The notes under the pieces are model-generated. The model had not been told where the DNA came from, made no database searches, and saw only the letters and a program-made list of their open reading frames with translations. A stretch of DNA of 64,000 nucleotides from NCBI GenBank assembly GCA_963790875.1, contig CAWBQT010000011.1, positions 1 to 64,000 of the forward strand, in the 5' to 3' direction. This stretch comes from AP-15 sp963790875. Lineage in GTDB: Bacteria > Pseudomonadota > Alphaproteobacteria > ATCC43930 > CGMCC-115725. The translations under genes and the position numbers were made by a program. Each line of letters opens with the position of its first letter. Position 1 is the stretch's first letter. Below are positions 1-8,834 of this stretch, in pieces.

Positions 1-200
1 AGGATGTCGAAGGCGCGGGCACCTATGGCGACCGGCATCCCATCGGCGAGCAACTGCCGCGAGCGGGGCAAAACCTGGAACCGCCCGAATTCGATCGTCT
101 CGAGTGCATCGATCGCGCCGGCCGCTTGATCACCGATCGTCCGACGATCGTAAAACCGCGGCCCCTCTTCCCCGGCCGGCATGACAAAAAATCGCTGCAT
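1..200 (-). CDS. Winged-helix (OmpR/PhoB-type) regulator, N-terminal part, cut by the window edge
   Basis: The reading frame starts at ATG 200 behind a strong ribosome binding site (GGAGG, 8 bases before the start) and runs off the left edge after 66 codons. About 37 residues in, it reads EFGRFQVLPRSRQLLADG and then GARAFDIL. That is the start of the trans_reg_C winged-helix DNA-binding domain in the variant often fused to AAA ATPase and TPR regions in Rhizobiales. Only the N-terminal extension and the first beta strands of the domain are present, so whether it is a short regulator or a large ATPase fusion cannot be told here. No partner gene is visible. Confidence 0.8.
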   Translation of the reverse strand, partial: MQRFFVMPAGEEGPRFYDRRTIGDQAAGAIDALETIEFGRFQVLPRSRQLLADGMPVAIGARAFDI

Positions 201-609
201 GATGCCACCTCCGTGAGCACGCCTTGATCCGGCGCATTGACGGCCGATTTTCCCGGCGGAAGCCGGGCCGCGATTGAACGGATTTGCTGCCCGCGGAACG
301 GTCTTGCGCGATCCTGCAAAGACGCGATCCTTGACCGCCGCTTGGCGCAACGCGCAGCATTGCTGCGGACCGGCCCCTCGAAGGCGGCGACGAGCGGGCG
401 ACTCGGCGCCAGCCTGCCAAAATCCTGGGATTTCTGCGGTTTCTCGATCCTTTCCATCCGTCTCGGTGTATCCCGCAGCGTTATCCCCGCAACCTCCGTT
501 TTCGCAATTTCGTTCCGCCTACACCGGCAATCGCGGGCGTTGCCCGGTTCGATTCCTGGATCAGCAATCGAACTCGAAACCAAGAGACACGGGATAGACG
601 GAGGCTTGG
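201..609. other. Non-coding stretch, no gene supported
   Basis: Both strands carry only arginine-rich shadow frames with no recognisable domain. A T-arm-like string (GGTTCGATTCC) lies near 548-558, but no matching acceptor or anticodon arm was found. The segment contains the promoter and leader of the winged-helix gene that starts at 200. Confidence 0.5.
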
Positions 610-849
610 CTACCTCCGCAACATCGCCCCATCCAGCCGGATCACCGCTCCGGCCGGATCGTCGGATAGCTCGGTCGCGAAAAACTCGACCACGCTACCG
701 CAATCTTTGAAGGCTCCAAGACCGCCGTGGAGCGACCAACTCGGCCTCATCGCGGTTGCTCTGCCTGCTGCAGGGCATGACCAGGCGCTTCCGATTTCGG
801 CTAGCGCTATCGAAGGGGTAGCCCAAGCTCTCGCGCAACTATGTGACAT
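610..849 (-). pseudogene. Possible C-terminal remnant of a short-chain dehydrogenase
   Basis: The last 30 or so residues of this frame read VVEFFATELSDDPAGAVIRLD followed by GAMLRR and a stop. This resembles the usual SDR ending (FLASDxxxxxTGAVIxVDGG). The upstream part of the frame has no Rossmann motif, so at most a tail survives. The match is short and could be chance. Confidence 0.3.
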
Positions 850-857
850 CCAATGTT

Positions 858-2052
858 CTATTCGGCTGCGTAACGCTCGGGTTCCTCGGCCAATTCGTCT
901 CGCCCGTCCAGTTCAAGGATGGCGGTCGCCTCGACTTCCGGCAACACCTCGATTTCCGGGAGTTTCCGATCCATAGCCCCCAACGTCGTTCTCCAGTACG
1001 TCCTGCGTCTCCCGCAATTTTTTGCTGACCTTATCGGGTAGGGCGTCGACGAGGCCCGGCCGGCGAACGACTTCTGCGAACAGTCCTTCGGTCGGCAAGA
1101 ATGGGACGGCAAAAATTGGTCGAGTGCGGCGAGTGGATGTATTTCTCACAGATCGTCCTGGCGCAACTCCGAATTCCCGTTTCGATCGCCTTCGCCGCGA
1201 TCTCGACCGCATCGACATCTCCGCGCTGGCTCGCGTCGACCAGCCGCTCATAATCTTCGACCGGAAACTTGGCATCCACCGGTAGCCAGACCGGAACATC
1301 GCTGTCGCCGGGCAGGCGGATCGCATATTCGACCGCTGGTTGCTGTCGGGGACGATCTCGACGTTCCGACCAAACTGATCGGGAGCCATCATCTCTTCGA
1401 GCAGATTGCCGAGGGCGACCTCGCCCCAGGTGCCCCGCGATTTCACATTGGTCAGCAGCCGCTTGAGATCGCCGACGCCACTGGCGAGCGTCTGCATCTC
1501 GCCCATGCTCTTGTAGACCTGCTCCAGCCGGTCGGCGACGATCTGGAAAGAAGCCCCGAGCCGCTGGTCCAGGGTGCTTTGCAGCTTTTCGTCCACGGTC
1601 TGCCGCATCTGGTCGAGCTTCTCCGTGTTCTCCTTGCGAATGGCATCGAGCCGTTCCTCGACGGTTTTTCGCAGCAAGTCCTGCTGTTCCTCGCTCCGCT
1701 GGGTCAAATCGGTCAGGCTGACCGATACCCGGTCCAGCCGCTCCCGTTGGGACTGCGAGATCTGCTCGATGTTTTGGTAGAGAGCACCGCTGAGGTTCTG
1801 GAGGTTGTTGGTGATCTCCTCACGAAGGGCTTTTGCGCTGAGCCCGGCGTCGGTCTTCAAGTCGCCGAGCTTGGTCCCGACATTCGCCCGGAGAGCTTCC
1901 TGACGGCGCTCGTTACCCTCGATCAACGCGGTGATCTGGCCGGTGACGGCATCGAGTTTCTCGCCTTGTGCGGGCGGCGCTTGCCAACCACGAGGCCGCG
2001 ATCGTCGCGAAGAAGAGCCGACATCAGAGCGAGATGAAGGCCCGATGAGCAA
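858..2052 (-). pseudogene. rmuC: Broken rmuC (DNA recombination protein RmuC family)
   Basis: RmuC family proteins have a long coiled coil followed by a nuclease-like core. The coiled coil is clear (repeats around ERLDRVSVSLTDLTQRSEEQ), followed by TWGEVALGNLLEEMMAPDQF, a family hallmark. The core is then split over three frames: DAKFPVEDYERLVDASQRGD lies in another frame at 1031-1279, FLPTEGLFAEVVRRPGLVDA returns to the first frame, and the tail ELDGRDELAEEPERYAAE lies in a third at 858-1112. About 50 residues normally between RPGLVDAL and the KKLRETQ segment are missing, as is the N-terminal membrane anchor. Several frameshifts plus a deletion make this a real pseudogene rather than one sequencing error. 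Confidence 0.85.
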
Positions 2053-2284
2053 GTGATATGGGGCACCCCATTACCGGGTCGTCAGTCTGAACTCCGAATT
2101 CGACAAGCTCTATCGGCAAAGCGAGCCCATCCTGGCCGGCGAAATGCCGGGCGGCGGTGTCTTGAAGCTGAGCCGCTGTCGAGAAGTGTATGTAGCCATC
2201 GCGTCGGTCGATCCCGACACCCGAGAACGAGCCCTGGCGCTCCACCTCACGCCAGATCGACAGCGGGCAGATCTTGTAGATCAT
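2024..2284 (-). pseudogene. Truncated DUF952-family protein
   Basis: The frame begins MIYKICPLSIWREVERQG and continues with DGYIHFSTAAQLQDTAARHF, the typical start of the small DUF952 domain (function unknown, usually about 110 residues). After AGQDGLALPIE the family sequence stops and about 30 unrelated residues follow to the stop codon. The end overlaps the damaged 5' end of the rmuC remnant, so one deletion may have removed both the DUF952 C-terminus and the RmuC N-terminus. Confidence 0.65.
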
Positions 2285-2314
2285 CGAGCTATCCAGCCGG
2301 TAAAAATCGGCGCG

Positions 2315-2920
2315 TCACTCAATAGTTGATGGATCCGAGCGTCCTACCGCCCGCGGCATCAGAATTGGCGAAGTGCGCATCTTGTCACCCACGCCGGCAA
2401 TGATCATCGTCGGCACCACGGCGTCGCCGCCTGTCAGATAAATGTGGAGCCCATCACAGAAGTAGTCGTTGCACACATCGGAGCGCAGCGATCGGTCCAG
2501 CGTACAGCCTTTCTTTCCGTGGAATATGCACGAATTCTTGTACCCAACCTCCGGCACTCGATCGACATAGAGTCGCACCAGCGAGCGCACATCCAGTCCC
2601 AACCTCGCGCGGCGCACACGCGCTAGCGTCGTTTCATCGAGAAAGGCATGGTCCTCGCCGTTCCTGCAGCACCATCCCTTGCATAAAGAACAGGCGGTAC
2701 GCGTCACGCGGGCAGCAAAACCCTCGGGTTCCGACCGAATAGGCGAAACGCAATGCTCGCGCTTCTTCATCGCGCGCATTGCGCGCAAGGTTAAGACCAA
2801 GTGCTTGCGCAGCCGTCTGACGCGATCGGGTGATATCGGCACTGCCGCCTTGTCGTTCCTCGGGACGATCACCGGCAGGCTCTCGTCGTCGGCATCGGCA
2901 TCGAAGTTCCGTCGTCGCAT
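2315..2920 (-). CDS. YkgJ family cysteine-cluster protein
   Basis: A 201-residue soluble protein with a basic N-terminal third and a metal-binding cysteine pattern: CSLCKGWCC around residue 78, then CIFHGKKGC, DVCNDYFC and a final DG. This spaced set is the CxxCxxxCC cluster of the YkgJ/UPF0153 family, thought to hold a zinc or iron-sulfur site; the biochemical role is not established. The gene appears intact, transcribed alone, 30 bases downstream of the DUF952 remnant on the same strand. The first 70 residues are extra compared with the core domain. Confidence 0.75.
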   Translation of the reverse strand: MRRRNFDADADDESLPVIVPRNDKAAVPISPDRVRRLRKHLVLTLRAMRAMKKREHCVSPIRSEPEGFAARVTRTACSLCKGWCCRNGEDHAFLDETTLARVRRARLGLDVRSLVRLYVDRVPEVGYKNSCIFHGKKGCTLDRSLRSDVCNDYFCDGLHIYLTGGDAVVPTMIIAGVGDKMRTSPILMPRAVGRSDPSTIE

Positions 2921-2970
2921 GCAAAATCCTTTTCGGGCCGGGTTTGATCCGGGACGGCGGCGGACCTTAG

Positions 2971-3915
2971 TTAGCCGCCCACCCGCGGCACAACCTCGGC
3001 GGCGAAGCGTTGCAAGCGCTCAGTGCTCTCGGCAATCGACTGGCCGCGGAAGTCGAAGATCAACTCGTGCACGCCGAGAGCCGCGAAGCCGCGGATGTCA
3101 GCGGCGATGTCATTCGGGTCACCGGAGAACGGACGGCGGGATCCGTCCGGCGACGGAATGCCGATGTCGTACAGCGGCGCCTTGTAGGAGATCGTCAGCG
3201 CCGAGAAATCGCGTCCCTCGGCCTCGGTCAGCCGCTTCAAGGTCGCGAGATGGGTGCGCATCTCTTGCGGCGGCAGCGGCGAGGCGGCGACGGCGCCGAC
3301 CGGGTGCCAGCCGTCGCCATGCCGGGCGGTGCGTCGCAGTGCGGCGCGGGAATGGCCACCGACCCAAATCGGTGGGTGCGGCCTTTGCATAGGGAAGGGC
3401 TCGCAGCGAATATCGGAGTAGCGATAGAACCGGCCCTCGAAGCTGGCCGGCGACTGGCGCCATAGTTGTTTTAAGATCGTGATCCACTCATCGGTCACGG
3501 CGCCGCGCACGCCGAAATCGGGACTATCCAGTGCCTCGAATTCTTCCTTCAGCCAGCCGGTGCCGACACCTAATGTCAGCCGGCCGCCCGACAAGACATC
3601 GAGCGAGGCCGCCATCTTCGCGGTCAGCACCGGGTTGCGGTAGGGCAGCACCAGCACGGATGTGACGAGCCGCAGCCGCTCGGTTGCGCCGGCTACGACC
3701 CCGAGGATCGAGAAGGTCTCTAGCGCGTCACCGCCACCGGGGTGCTTGCCGTCGAGCGTATAGGGGTAAGGGGACTGGCTCTCGACCGGGAATACGATGT
3801 GGTCTGCGATCATCGCCGAATGCAGCCCGAGCCGTTCGCCTTCGCGCGCCAGGGCGAGAATGCCGTCGCGCGTCGCCGTCGGGCCGCGGGTCGGGAGGTA
3901 AAAGCCGTAGCGCAT
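2971..3915 (-). CDS. Luciferase-like flavin-dependent monooxygenase (LLM family)
   Basis: A TIM-barrel flavin or F420 oxidoreductase of about 314 residues. Family marks are MRYGFYLPTRGPTATRDG at the start, SVLVLPYRNPVLTAKMAASLD, the substrate-loop sequence LTLGVGTGWLKEEFEAL, and RPHPPIWVGGHSRAALRR. This is the TIGR03619-like subgroup. The start at ATG 3915 is preferred because family homology begins there; an in-frame GTG at 3942 would add nine residues. No reductase partner is adjacent. The substrate cannot be read from the sequence. A second, more distant LLM lies at 13.1-13.9 kb. Confidence 0.85.
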   Translation of the reverse strand: MRYGFYLPTRGPTATRDGILALAREGERLGLHSAMIADHIVFPVESQSPYPYTLDGKHPGGGDALETFSILGVVAGATERLRLVTSVLVLPYRNPVLTAKMAASLDVLSGGRLTLGVGTGWLKEEFEALDSPDFGVRGAVTDEWITILKQLWRQSPASFEGRFYRYSDIRCEPFPMQRPHPPIWVGGHSRAALRRTARHGDGWHPVGAVAASPLPPQEMRTHLATLKRLTEAEGRDFSALTISYKAPLYDIGIPSPDGSRRPFSGDPNDIAADIRGFAALGVHELIFDFRGQSIAESTERLQRFAAEVVPRVGG

Positions 3916-4074
3916 CGGCGAACTCAAGCCAGCAGAGATCACCAGCCAGCGTGCGATGCCAACGGATGATTCCTATCCGTTGGCGGAATCGCACCACCAA
4001 CACGTTGATCCGGTGGTCCGATTGACCAAACGCCCGGGAACCAAGCGTGTGGGTCGGACCACCGGGGCTTCGAG

Positions 4075-5013
4075 CTACTCGGCCGCAGCGAGGTTCGGGG
4101 TCGGCTCCAGCGGCAATCCCGGGTGACCGGTCAGCCTCTCGCCTTCGGCCCACATCTCGAGCGCCTGCTTTTTCATCGCCGGAAAAACTGAGGCGATTTT
4201 GTCCCTGTCGAGATCGGCAGCAATCCCCGGATAGCCCGCCCGCTCGATCATCACCGGCAATTTTCCGGTCTCGAACTGCTCCAACGTCCAGGCGAGCGGA
4301 TCTTCGACCAATGTCCGGTCCCAATAGATGCGATGGTTCTTGTTGCGCGGGCCATAGTGATAATGCGCGCCGTTCCAGAAGTGATCGAAGGCGAGGAGCT
4401 CGGTTTCTTCCGTATAGGCCTTGCCCGGGGTCCCGCCGATGTCGGCCAGGACATGGATGGCGAGACCGCCATCGCCCATCGGCAGCCGCCGCATCTCGAG
4501 CCCGAACCGGATGTTGCCGGCCTCGAAGATATGCGTGCCGCGGTTGTGTTTGACCGTGTTCCGCTTAACGGCATAGAGTTCGCGGGCGCAGGCTTCCACG
4601 TCGGGCAGGACATTGGCGACCTCGGAGAGATCGGTCGCGGCGGCGATCTGCGGATAGCCGGCCCGCTCCAGCATCTTCGGAAGCTTGGTCCGCAGGGTCT
4701 TGATAGTCCAGCCGATCGGGTTCCCGTCGACGGTCGGGTCCATGCGGTAGAGGTTCGTCAAGCTCGCCCCGCCCAGCATCTCCGGTCCGGCGACCTCCAG
4801 CTCGGTATTTTCCGGACCGTAGACGTAGCTTTTCTCGAAATCGAAGCAGTTGAACCGCAACAGCGTCGTCCGTTTGTCGGCGACATCCGCCGTCACGTTG
4901 ATCACGACACCCTGATCGGGATGATCCTGGATGTTGCCGTCCCACAACTCGTGTTTGACGGTGAACGTCAACGGGCCGGCTGTAAAACTCGTCTTCGGTG
5001 CTACTGTCAGCAT
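4075..5013 (-). CDS. Unrecognised 312-residue protein with two tandem homologous halves
   Basis: I do not recognise a named family. The start at ATG 5013 has GGAG seven bases upstream; the frame stays open to 5130 but that extension overlaps the neighbouring oxygenase. The protein is a duplication: residues about 15-150 and 165-290 share the same order of motifs. YVYGPEN matches YHYGPRN, GWTIKTLRTKLPKMLERAGY matches AWTLEQFETGKLPVMIERAGY in outline, and both end in a helix with ALEMW or ARELY. There is no signal peptide or membrane segment. It lies 32 bases downstream of the Baeyer-Villiger type monooxygenase on the same strand, so it is probably co-transcribed and may serve the same substrate. 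Confidence 0.7.
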   Translation of the reverse strand: MLTVAPKTSFTAGPLTFTVKHELWDGNIQDHPDQGVVINVTADVADKRTTLLRFNCFDFEKSYVYGPENTELEVAGPEMLGGASLTNLYRMDPTVDGNPIGWTIKTLRTKLPKMLERAGYPQIAAATDLSEVANVLPDVEACARELYAVKRNTVKHNRGTHIFEAGNIRFGLEMRRLPMGDGGLAIHVLADIGGTPGKAYTEETELLAFDHFWNGAHYHYGPRNKNHRIYWDRTLVEDPLAWTLEQFETGKLPVMIERAGYPGIAADLDRDKIASVFPAMKKQALEMWAEGERLTGHPGLPLEPTPNLAAAE

Positions 5014-5045
5014 ATCCACACTCCGTTTCAGTGGTTCGTCAGGGT

Positions 5046-6521
5046 TCACGCGTAGACGAATGCCGCGTCGTCGAGGTCGATGGCCGGGAATTCGTCCTTC
5101 TCGCTCCAATAGTCTTGGGTGTGCTGCCATTCGGGTTTGTCGCCGCGTTGCGGCAACAGGTGGATACCGCGCATCATATAGCCGGGGTTGAAGTTTTCCG
5201 GGTCAATCCACGGCAGGAGCGGCATGTCCCGGTCCTCGGGCCGCAGCGCCGGCGTCACCCGTTTTGCACCTCTTTCCTTCATGTTGTTGATCAGCCGGCA
5301 CACGAAGTCGGCGACGAGATCGGCCCGCAAGGTCCAGCTGGCCCGGAAATAGCCGAAGACCCAGGCCATGTTCGGAACGCCGGTGAACATCATGCCGCGA
5401 TAGGTCACGGTATCGGAAAAGACGAGCGGTTTTCCGTCGATCGCGAAGTCGATGTCGCCGAGCACGTTCAAATGGAAACCGGTCGCCGTGACGATGATGT
5501 CGGCTTCGAGGGTGCCGCCGGACCGCAAAAGGATGCCGGTCTCGGTGAAGGTCTCGATCTCGTCGGTGACGACGGAAGCCTTGCCGGCGCGGACCGCCTG
5601 CAACAGGTCGCCATCGGGAATGAAGGCGATGCGCTGCCGCCACGGCCGGTAACTCGGCGTGAAATGCGTCGCGACGTCGTAGTCGGGCCCGAGATAGCCG
5701 CGCACGGCACCGAGCAGCTCGGCCTTCACCCGCTCCGGCTCGGTGAACGAGCGGTGGGTGAAGACCGACTGCTCGTGCAGGATCTTGCGGCGCACGATCT
5801 CGTGGATCCAGGTCTCGTCGATGCCCAATTCGCGCAGCTCGTCGGCGAGCGGGATCGCGTTGCGCCCGGTGCGGAACCAGGTCGGCGAGCGCTGCAGCAT
5901 CGTCACATGCCTGCAATCGCCGGCGATCGCCGGGATCAATGTCGCGGCGGTGGCACCCGAGCCGATGACGACGACGTTCTTGCCGGCATAGTCGAGATCC
6001 TCGGGCCAGTTCTGCGGGTGCACGATCCGGCCCTTGTAGTTGGCGAACCCCGGCCATTCGGGCGTGTAGCCCTCGGAATGCCGGTAATAGCCCTGGCACA
6101 TCCACAGGAAGTTGCCGCTGAATCGGACCGTTTCGCCATTGTCGGTCCGCCTCGCCTCGACGGTCCACAGGTTCGCTTCGCTCGACCAGCAGGCCGCGGC
6201 GATCCGGTGCCGGTAGCGGATGTGCCGGGCCAAGTCGTTCTCGTCGATGACCTCGCCCATATAGCGCAGGATCTCGGCGGCGGTCGCGATCGGTGCGCTG
6301 GTCCACGGCTTGAAGCGATAGCCGAAGGTGTAGAGGTCGCTGTCGGAACGGATGCCGGGGTAGCGGTGCGTCAGCCAGGTGCCGCCGAAGCTTTCCTGCG
6401 CATCGAGCACGACGAACCGCGTCCCGGGGCATTGTTTTGTCAGGTGGTAGGCGGCGCCGACGCCGGAGATGCCGGCGCCGATGATCACCACATCGAAACG
6501 TTCGGTTGTCACTTCGGGCAT
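5046..6521 (-). CDS. Flavin-containing / Baeyer-Villiger type monooxygenase
   Basis: A two-dinucleotide-binding-domain monooxygenase of 491 residues that inserts oxygen into ketones or oxidises heteroatoms using FAD and NADPH. Visible: the FAD motif VVIIGAGISGVGAAYHL at about residue 11, the Baeyer-Villiger fingerprint YKGRIVHPQNWPED (FxGxxxHxxxWP form) near residue 165, the NADP motif VVVIGSGATA about 15 residues later, and the ATG motif IIVTATGFHLNVLG. Start ATG 6521 is chosen because homology begins there; the frame is open to 6632. It precedes the tandem-repeat protein in an apparent two-gene operon. Confidence 0.9.
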   Translation of the reverse strand: MPEVTTERFDVVIIGAGISGVGAAYHLTKQCPGTRFVVLDAQESFGGTWLTHRYPGIRSDSDLYTFGYRFKPWTSAPIATAAEILRYMGEVIDENDLARHIRYRHRIAAACWSSEANLWTVEARRTDNGETVRFSGNFLWMCQGYYRHSEGYTPEWPGFANYKGRIVHPQNWPEDLDYAGKNVVVIGSGATAATLIPAIAGDCRHVTMLQRSPTWFRTGRNAIPLADELRELGIDETWIHEIVRRKILHEQSVFTHRSFTEPERVKAELLGAVRGYLGPDYDVATHFTPSYRPWRQRIAFIPDGDLLQAVRAGKASVVTDEIETFTETGILLRSGGTLEADIIVTATGFHLNVLGDIDFAIDGKPLVFSDTVTYRGMMFTGVPNMAWVFGYFRASWTLRADLVADFVCRLINNMKERGAKRVTPALRPEDRDMPLLPWIDPENFNPGYMMRGIHLLPQRGDKPEWQHTQDYWSEKDEFPAIDLDDAAFVYA

Positions 6522-6794
6522 CGGCCTACGACCTTTTCGTCGCTCCGCAGGGCCTACAACATAACTCAAAATCCTGCCCCGCCTATAGTCCAACCGCCAC
6601 CGACCACTTTCGAACCCCACAACGGCCCACACAGCATTCGCGCCGCGAACGGCTCAGGTGACCAAGCGACCAAGCCGGGCCCAGAGTGTCGAAGTGCGAC
6701 GTTCGATCCGGCGACATTTTGCACCGGGGCTGATTTCAGGCATCGTTTGCGGGTATGAAAATACGCACGACCAGGTGTCGAACAGGGGATACCG

Positions 6795-7760
6795 ATGCCA
6801 AACGTTCGCAATCTGCCCAGTGACGATTACGCGAAGTACGCGCTCCTCGTCATGTACGCCTGGGACATGTGCGATGCCCATCTCGACCCGGCATCACCGG
6901 TGGTCGATATCCGTGTCGCAGCCGACGGCTGGAAGGTGGTGGGCATCATCACCTCGGCCGACGACATCATCGCGAGCTCACCGAATGGCATCAGGATCGG
7001 CATGATCCGGCCGGGTCCCGATCGAGTTCGGTATGGCTACTTGGCGCAGAATAATGCTGACCCGAATTTGTACGCGGCAGTCATCCGCGGCACCGACCAT
7101 GCCGAGGAATGGATAGATGATTTCGATTTCTTCTCGGCCTCGAAGCCGCCGCTACCCGGCCGCGTCGAAAGTGGCTTTGCGGGCATATACTTTTCGATGC
7201 AGTACTGGCCGCTCGCAAATCCCGGCGCGGCGCCGGTCAAGCTTTCCGAGGGTATCAAAGGGGCCGTCGGGTCAGCCGAGGTTGTCGTCCTCGGTCATAG
7301 CCTGGGCTCGACCTTAGCGGAGGCGCTCGCGTACGACCTGGCGGACCAGAACTGCCTAGGTGCAGAGAGAGTAGGTGCGGTCATGTTCGCCTCACCGAAA
7401 CTCGGCGACGCCGATTTCGTCTCAGGCTTCCAGGCGCGGCTGACGAACTATCAGGTCATCAACTATCAGCACGATGTCGTACCGCTCGTGCCGCCGGTGG
7501 ATGTCACACATCTGACCATCTATCACACGCTGCCGAACTGCACGGTCCTCACCGACCAGTCGGCGACCGCGGTCATCAACAGCAGCGACAAAGGGTGCTG
7601 CCACCATCTCATCGACTACATCGCGATGCTTTCGCCGCCAGTTTATAGCGCCGCGGTCATCGCGCCGGGCTGGACCGCCGATGACGCGAGCTGCACGAAA
7701 TGCGTGCTTACACTGCGCGTGCCGCCGCCCCCATCGCTTCCCGCGGCGACGATCGTTTGA
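6795..7760 (+). CDS. Lipase class 3 family alpha/beta hydrolase
   Basis: A 321-residue hydrolase with the nucleophile elbow VVVLGHSLGSTLAEALA (GxSxG serine) near residue 170, followed by the class 3 continuation MFASPKLGDADFVSGF and YQHDVVPLVPP, which places the catalytic Asp and leads to a His near SDKGCCHHLIDY. A GGGGA ribosome site sits before ATG 6795. No clear signal peptide is present. The C-terminus has an unusual cysteine group (GCCHH, then SCTKC) that may bind metal or form disulfides. It faces the monooxygenase gene divergently across 270 bases. Confidence 0.8.
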   Translation: MPNVRNLPSDDYAKYALLVMYAWDMCDAHLDPASPVVDIRVAADGWKVVGIITSADDIIASSPNGIRIGMIRPGPDRVRYGYLAQNNADPNLYAAVIRGTDHAEEWIDDFDFFSASKPPLPGRVESGFAGIYFSMQYWPLANPGAAPVKLSEGIKGAVGSAEVVVLGHSLGSTLAEALAYDLADQNCLGAERVGAVMFASPKLGDADFVSGFQARLTNYQVINYQHDVVPLVPPVDVTHLTIYHTLPNCTVLTDQSATAVINSSDKGCCHHLIDYIAMLSPPVYSAAVIAPGWTADDASCTKCVLTLRVPPPPSLPAATIV

Positions 7761-8012
7761 CGCGACGCACTTTGCCCCAGGGTGCCTCATGTTGGGTGGA
7801 AACCCGAGCCCCCGATTTGCCCGGCCTGGGAGTGCCGCGTGATCCGTTGTCGGCGGATCGCCTTCAGCATCATCCAGGACTGTCCCCGCGTCGCGCGGCC
7901 GATCGCTGACTAAACGCCCTTGCGTCCTTCTAGTTTGAAGCGTTGACTACGGATCTTATAGGCAACCCTGCGTGAGCATCGCCGGGTCAACCAAGCAAAG
8001 AGGGAGGCTCGC

Positions 8013-8313
8013 ATGAAATTCCGTTGTGACTGGGCGGTTCCGCACGACACTTGGCTGCCGGTACTCAAGAAGTTCACATCGATGTCACCGCAGGAGCAGG
8101 CGAACGCCGGTGAAGGTGTGAAGATTTTAGGTCGCTGGCACGACGTGGCATCACGAACTGGAGTGGTAATATTCGAAGCGGCCGACCCTGCTGCCGTGCA
8201 GCGTTACCCTTGGACTATGGAACCCCTACATGGAACTGGACCTTACCCCTGTTCTCGACGACGGAGAGGCAACCGCCGTATATAGACAAATCATTGCCGA
8301 TAACAAGGCTTGA
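8013..8313 (+). pseudogene. DUF3303-like small protein, frameshifted
   Basis: Starts at ATG 8013 behind AGGGAGG. The product reads MKFRCDWAVPHDTWLPVLKK, then GVKILGRWHDVASRTGVVIF and EAADPAAVQRY, the pattern of the small dimeric alpha-beta barrel DUF3303 proteins. After YPWTME near 8220 the frame leaves the family; a shift of one base gives WNPYMELDLTPVLDDGEAT, then AVYRQIIADNKA and a stop at 8313, the expected C-terminus. One indel separates the two parts, so it is either a recent pseudogene or a sequencing error. Confidence 0.6.
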
Positions 8314-8640
8314 CTGAATAACGTCCGCTCGGCGAGTGCCCCAATCGACCTACGTGGCGCGTGCGCATCAACATTCGGTCTGCGCCGCCTTACCCGAGCG
8401 ATGACATCCCGGCAGCACGCCATCGCGATGGCGCTGTTCGTCTTGTAGCCGCCGAAGAATTTGACTACGGGTGACCAATTACTGCCTGAAGCGACGACAC
8501 CCGACACTACGGCTATTTCGGCACCGCCGCTGGTAGTCCGAAAGGCAGAGGCGCGTCCTCTGGAGCCCCGCGACGATGGAGGCAAGAGATGAGCGGACTG
8601 GGATTGCCGAAACGACACTACAGTATCGCCGGCGCGTTGC
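8314..8640. other. Intergenic stretch, no gene supported
   Basis: No frame here has recognisable protein features on either strand. It separates the frameshifted DUF3303 gene from the dienelactone-hydrolase-like remnant. Confidence 0.5.
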
Positions 8641-8826
8641 GTCCCGCTCGCCAAGGCGCAGCGGCAAGGCACGCCGATCACGCTGCAGGTCTATCCCGGC
8701 GCCTGTCATGCTTTCGACGAGGGCAACTCCAATACCGCTTACGGCGACATCGTGGCCCCAGACCTCGCGGCGACGGCGGATGTGCGCGCGCGGGTGCAGG
8801 CGCTTCTCGCTCAATACCTCCATTGA
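8641..8826 (+). pseudogene. C-terminal remnant of a dienelactone hydrolase-like protein
   Basis: About 61 codons read VPLAKAQRQGTPITLQVYPG, then ACHAFDEGNSNTAYGDIVAP and VRARVQALLAQYLH before TGA at 8824-8826. YPGACHAFDEG carries the catalytic His of the dienelactone hydrolase family. The nucleophile region is absent, so it is only a tail. The stop lies eight bases before the start of the intact, related hydrolase, which ends in a similar way (YPDAYHHFDAP, FLDQYLRH). A broken tandem duplication is the simplest reading. Confidence 0.6.
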
Positions 8827-8834
8827 GTACAGGC

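Noticed and set aside
540..575. T-arm-like string GGTTCGATTCC suggesting a tRNA
   Set aside because: The T-stem has a mismatch, and no acceptor, D or anticodon arm fits around it on either strand.
4998..6758. 586-codon plus-strand open frame
   Set aside because: It lies antisense to the Baeyer-Villiger-type gene with its clear FAD and NADP motifs; the frame is a high-GC shadow without a domain.
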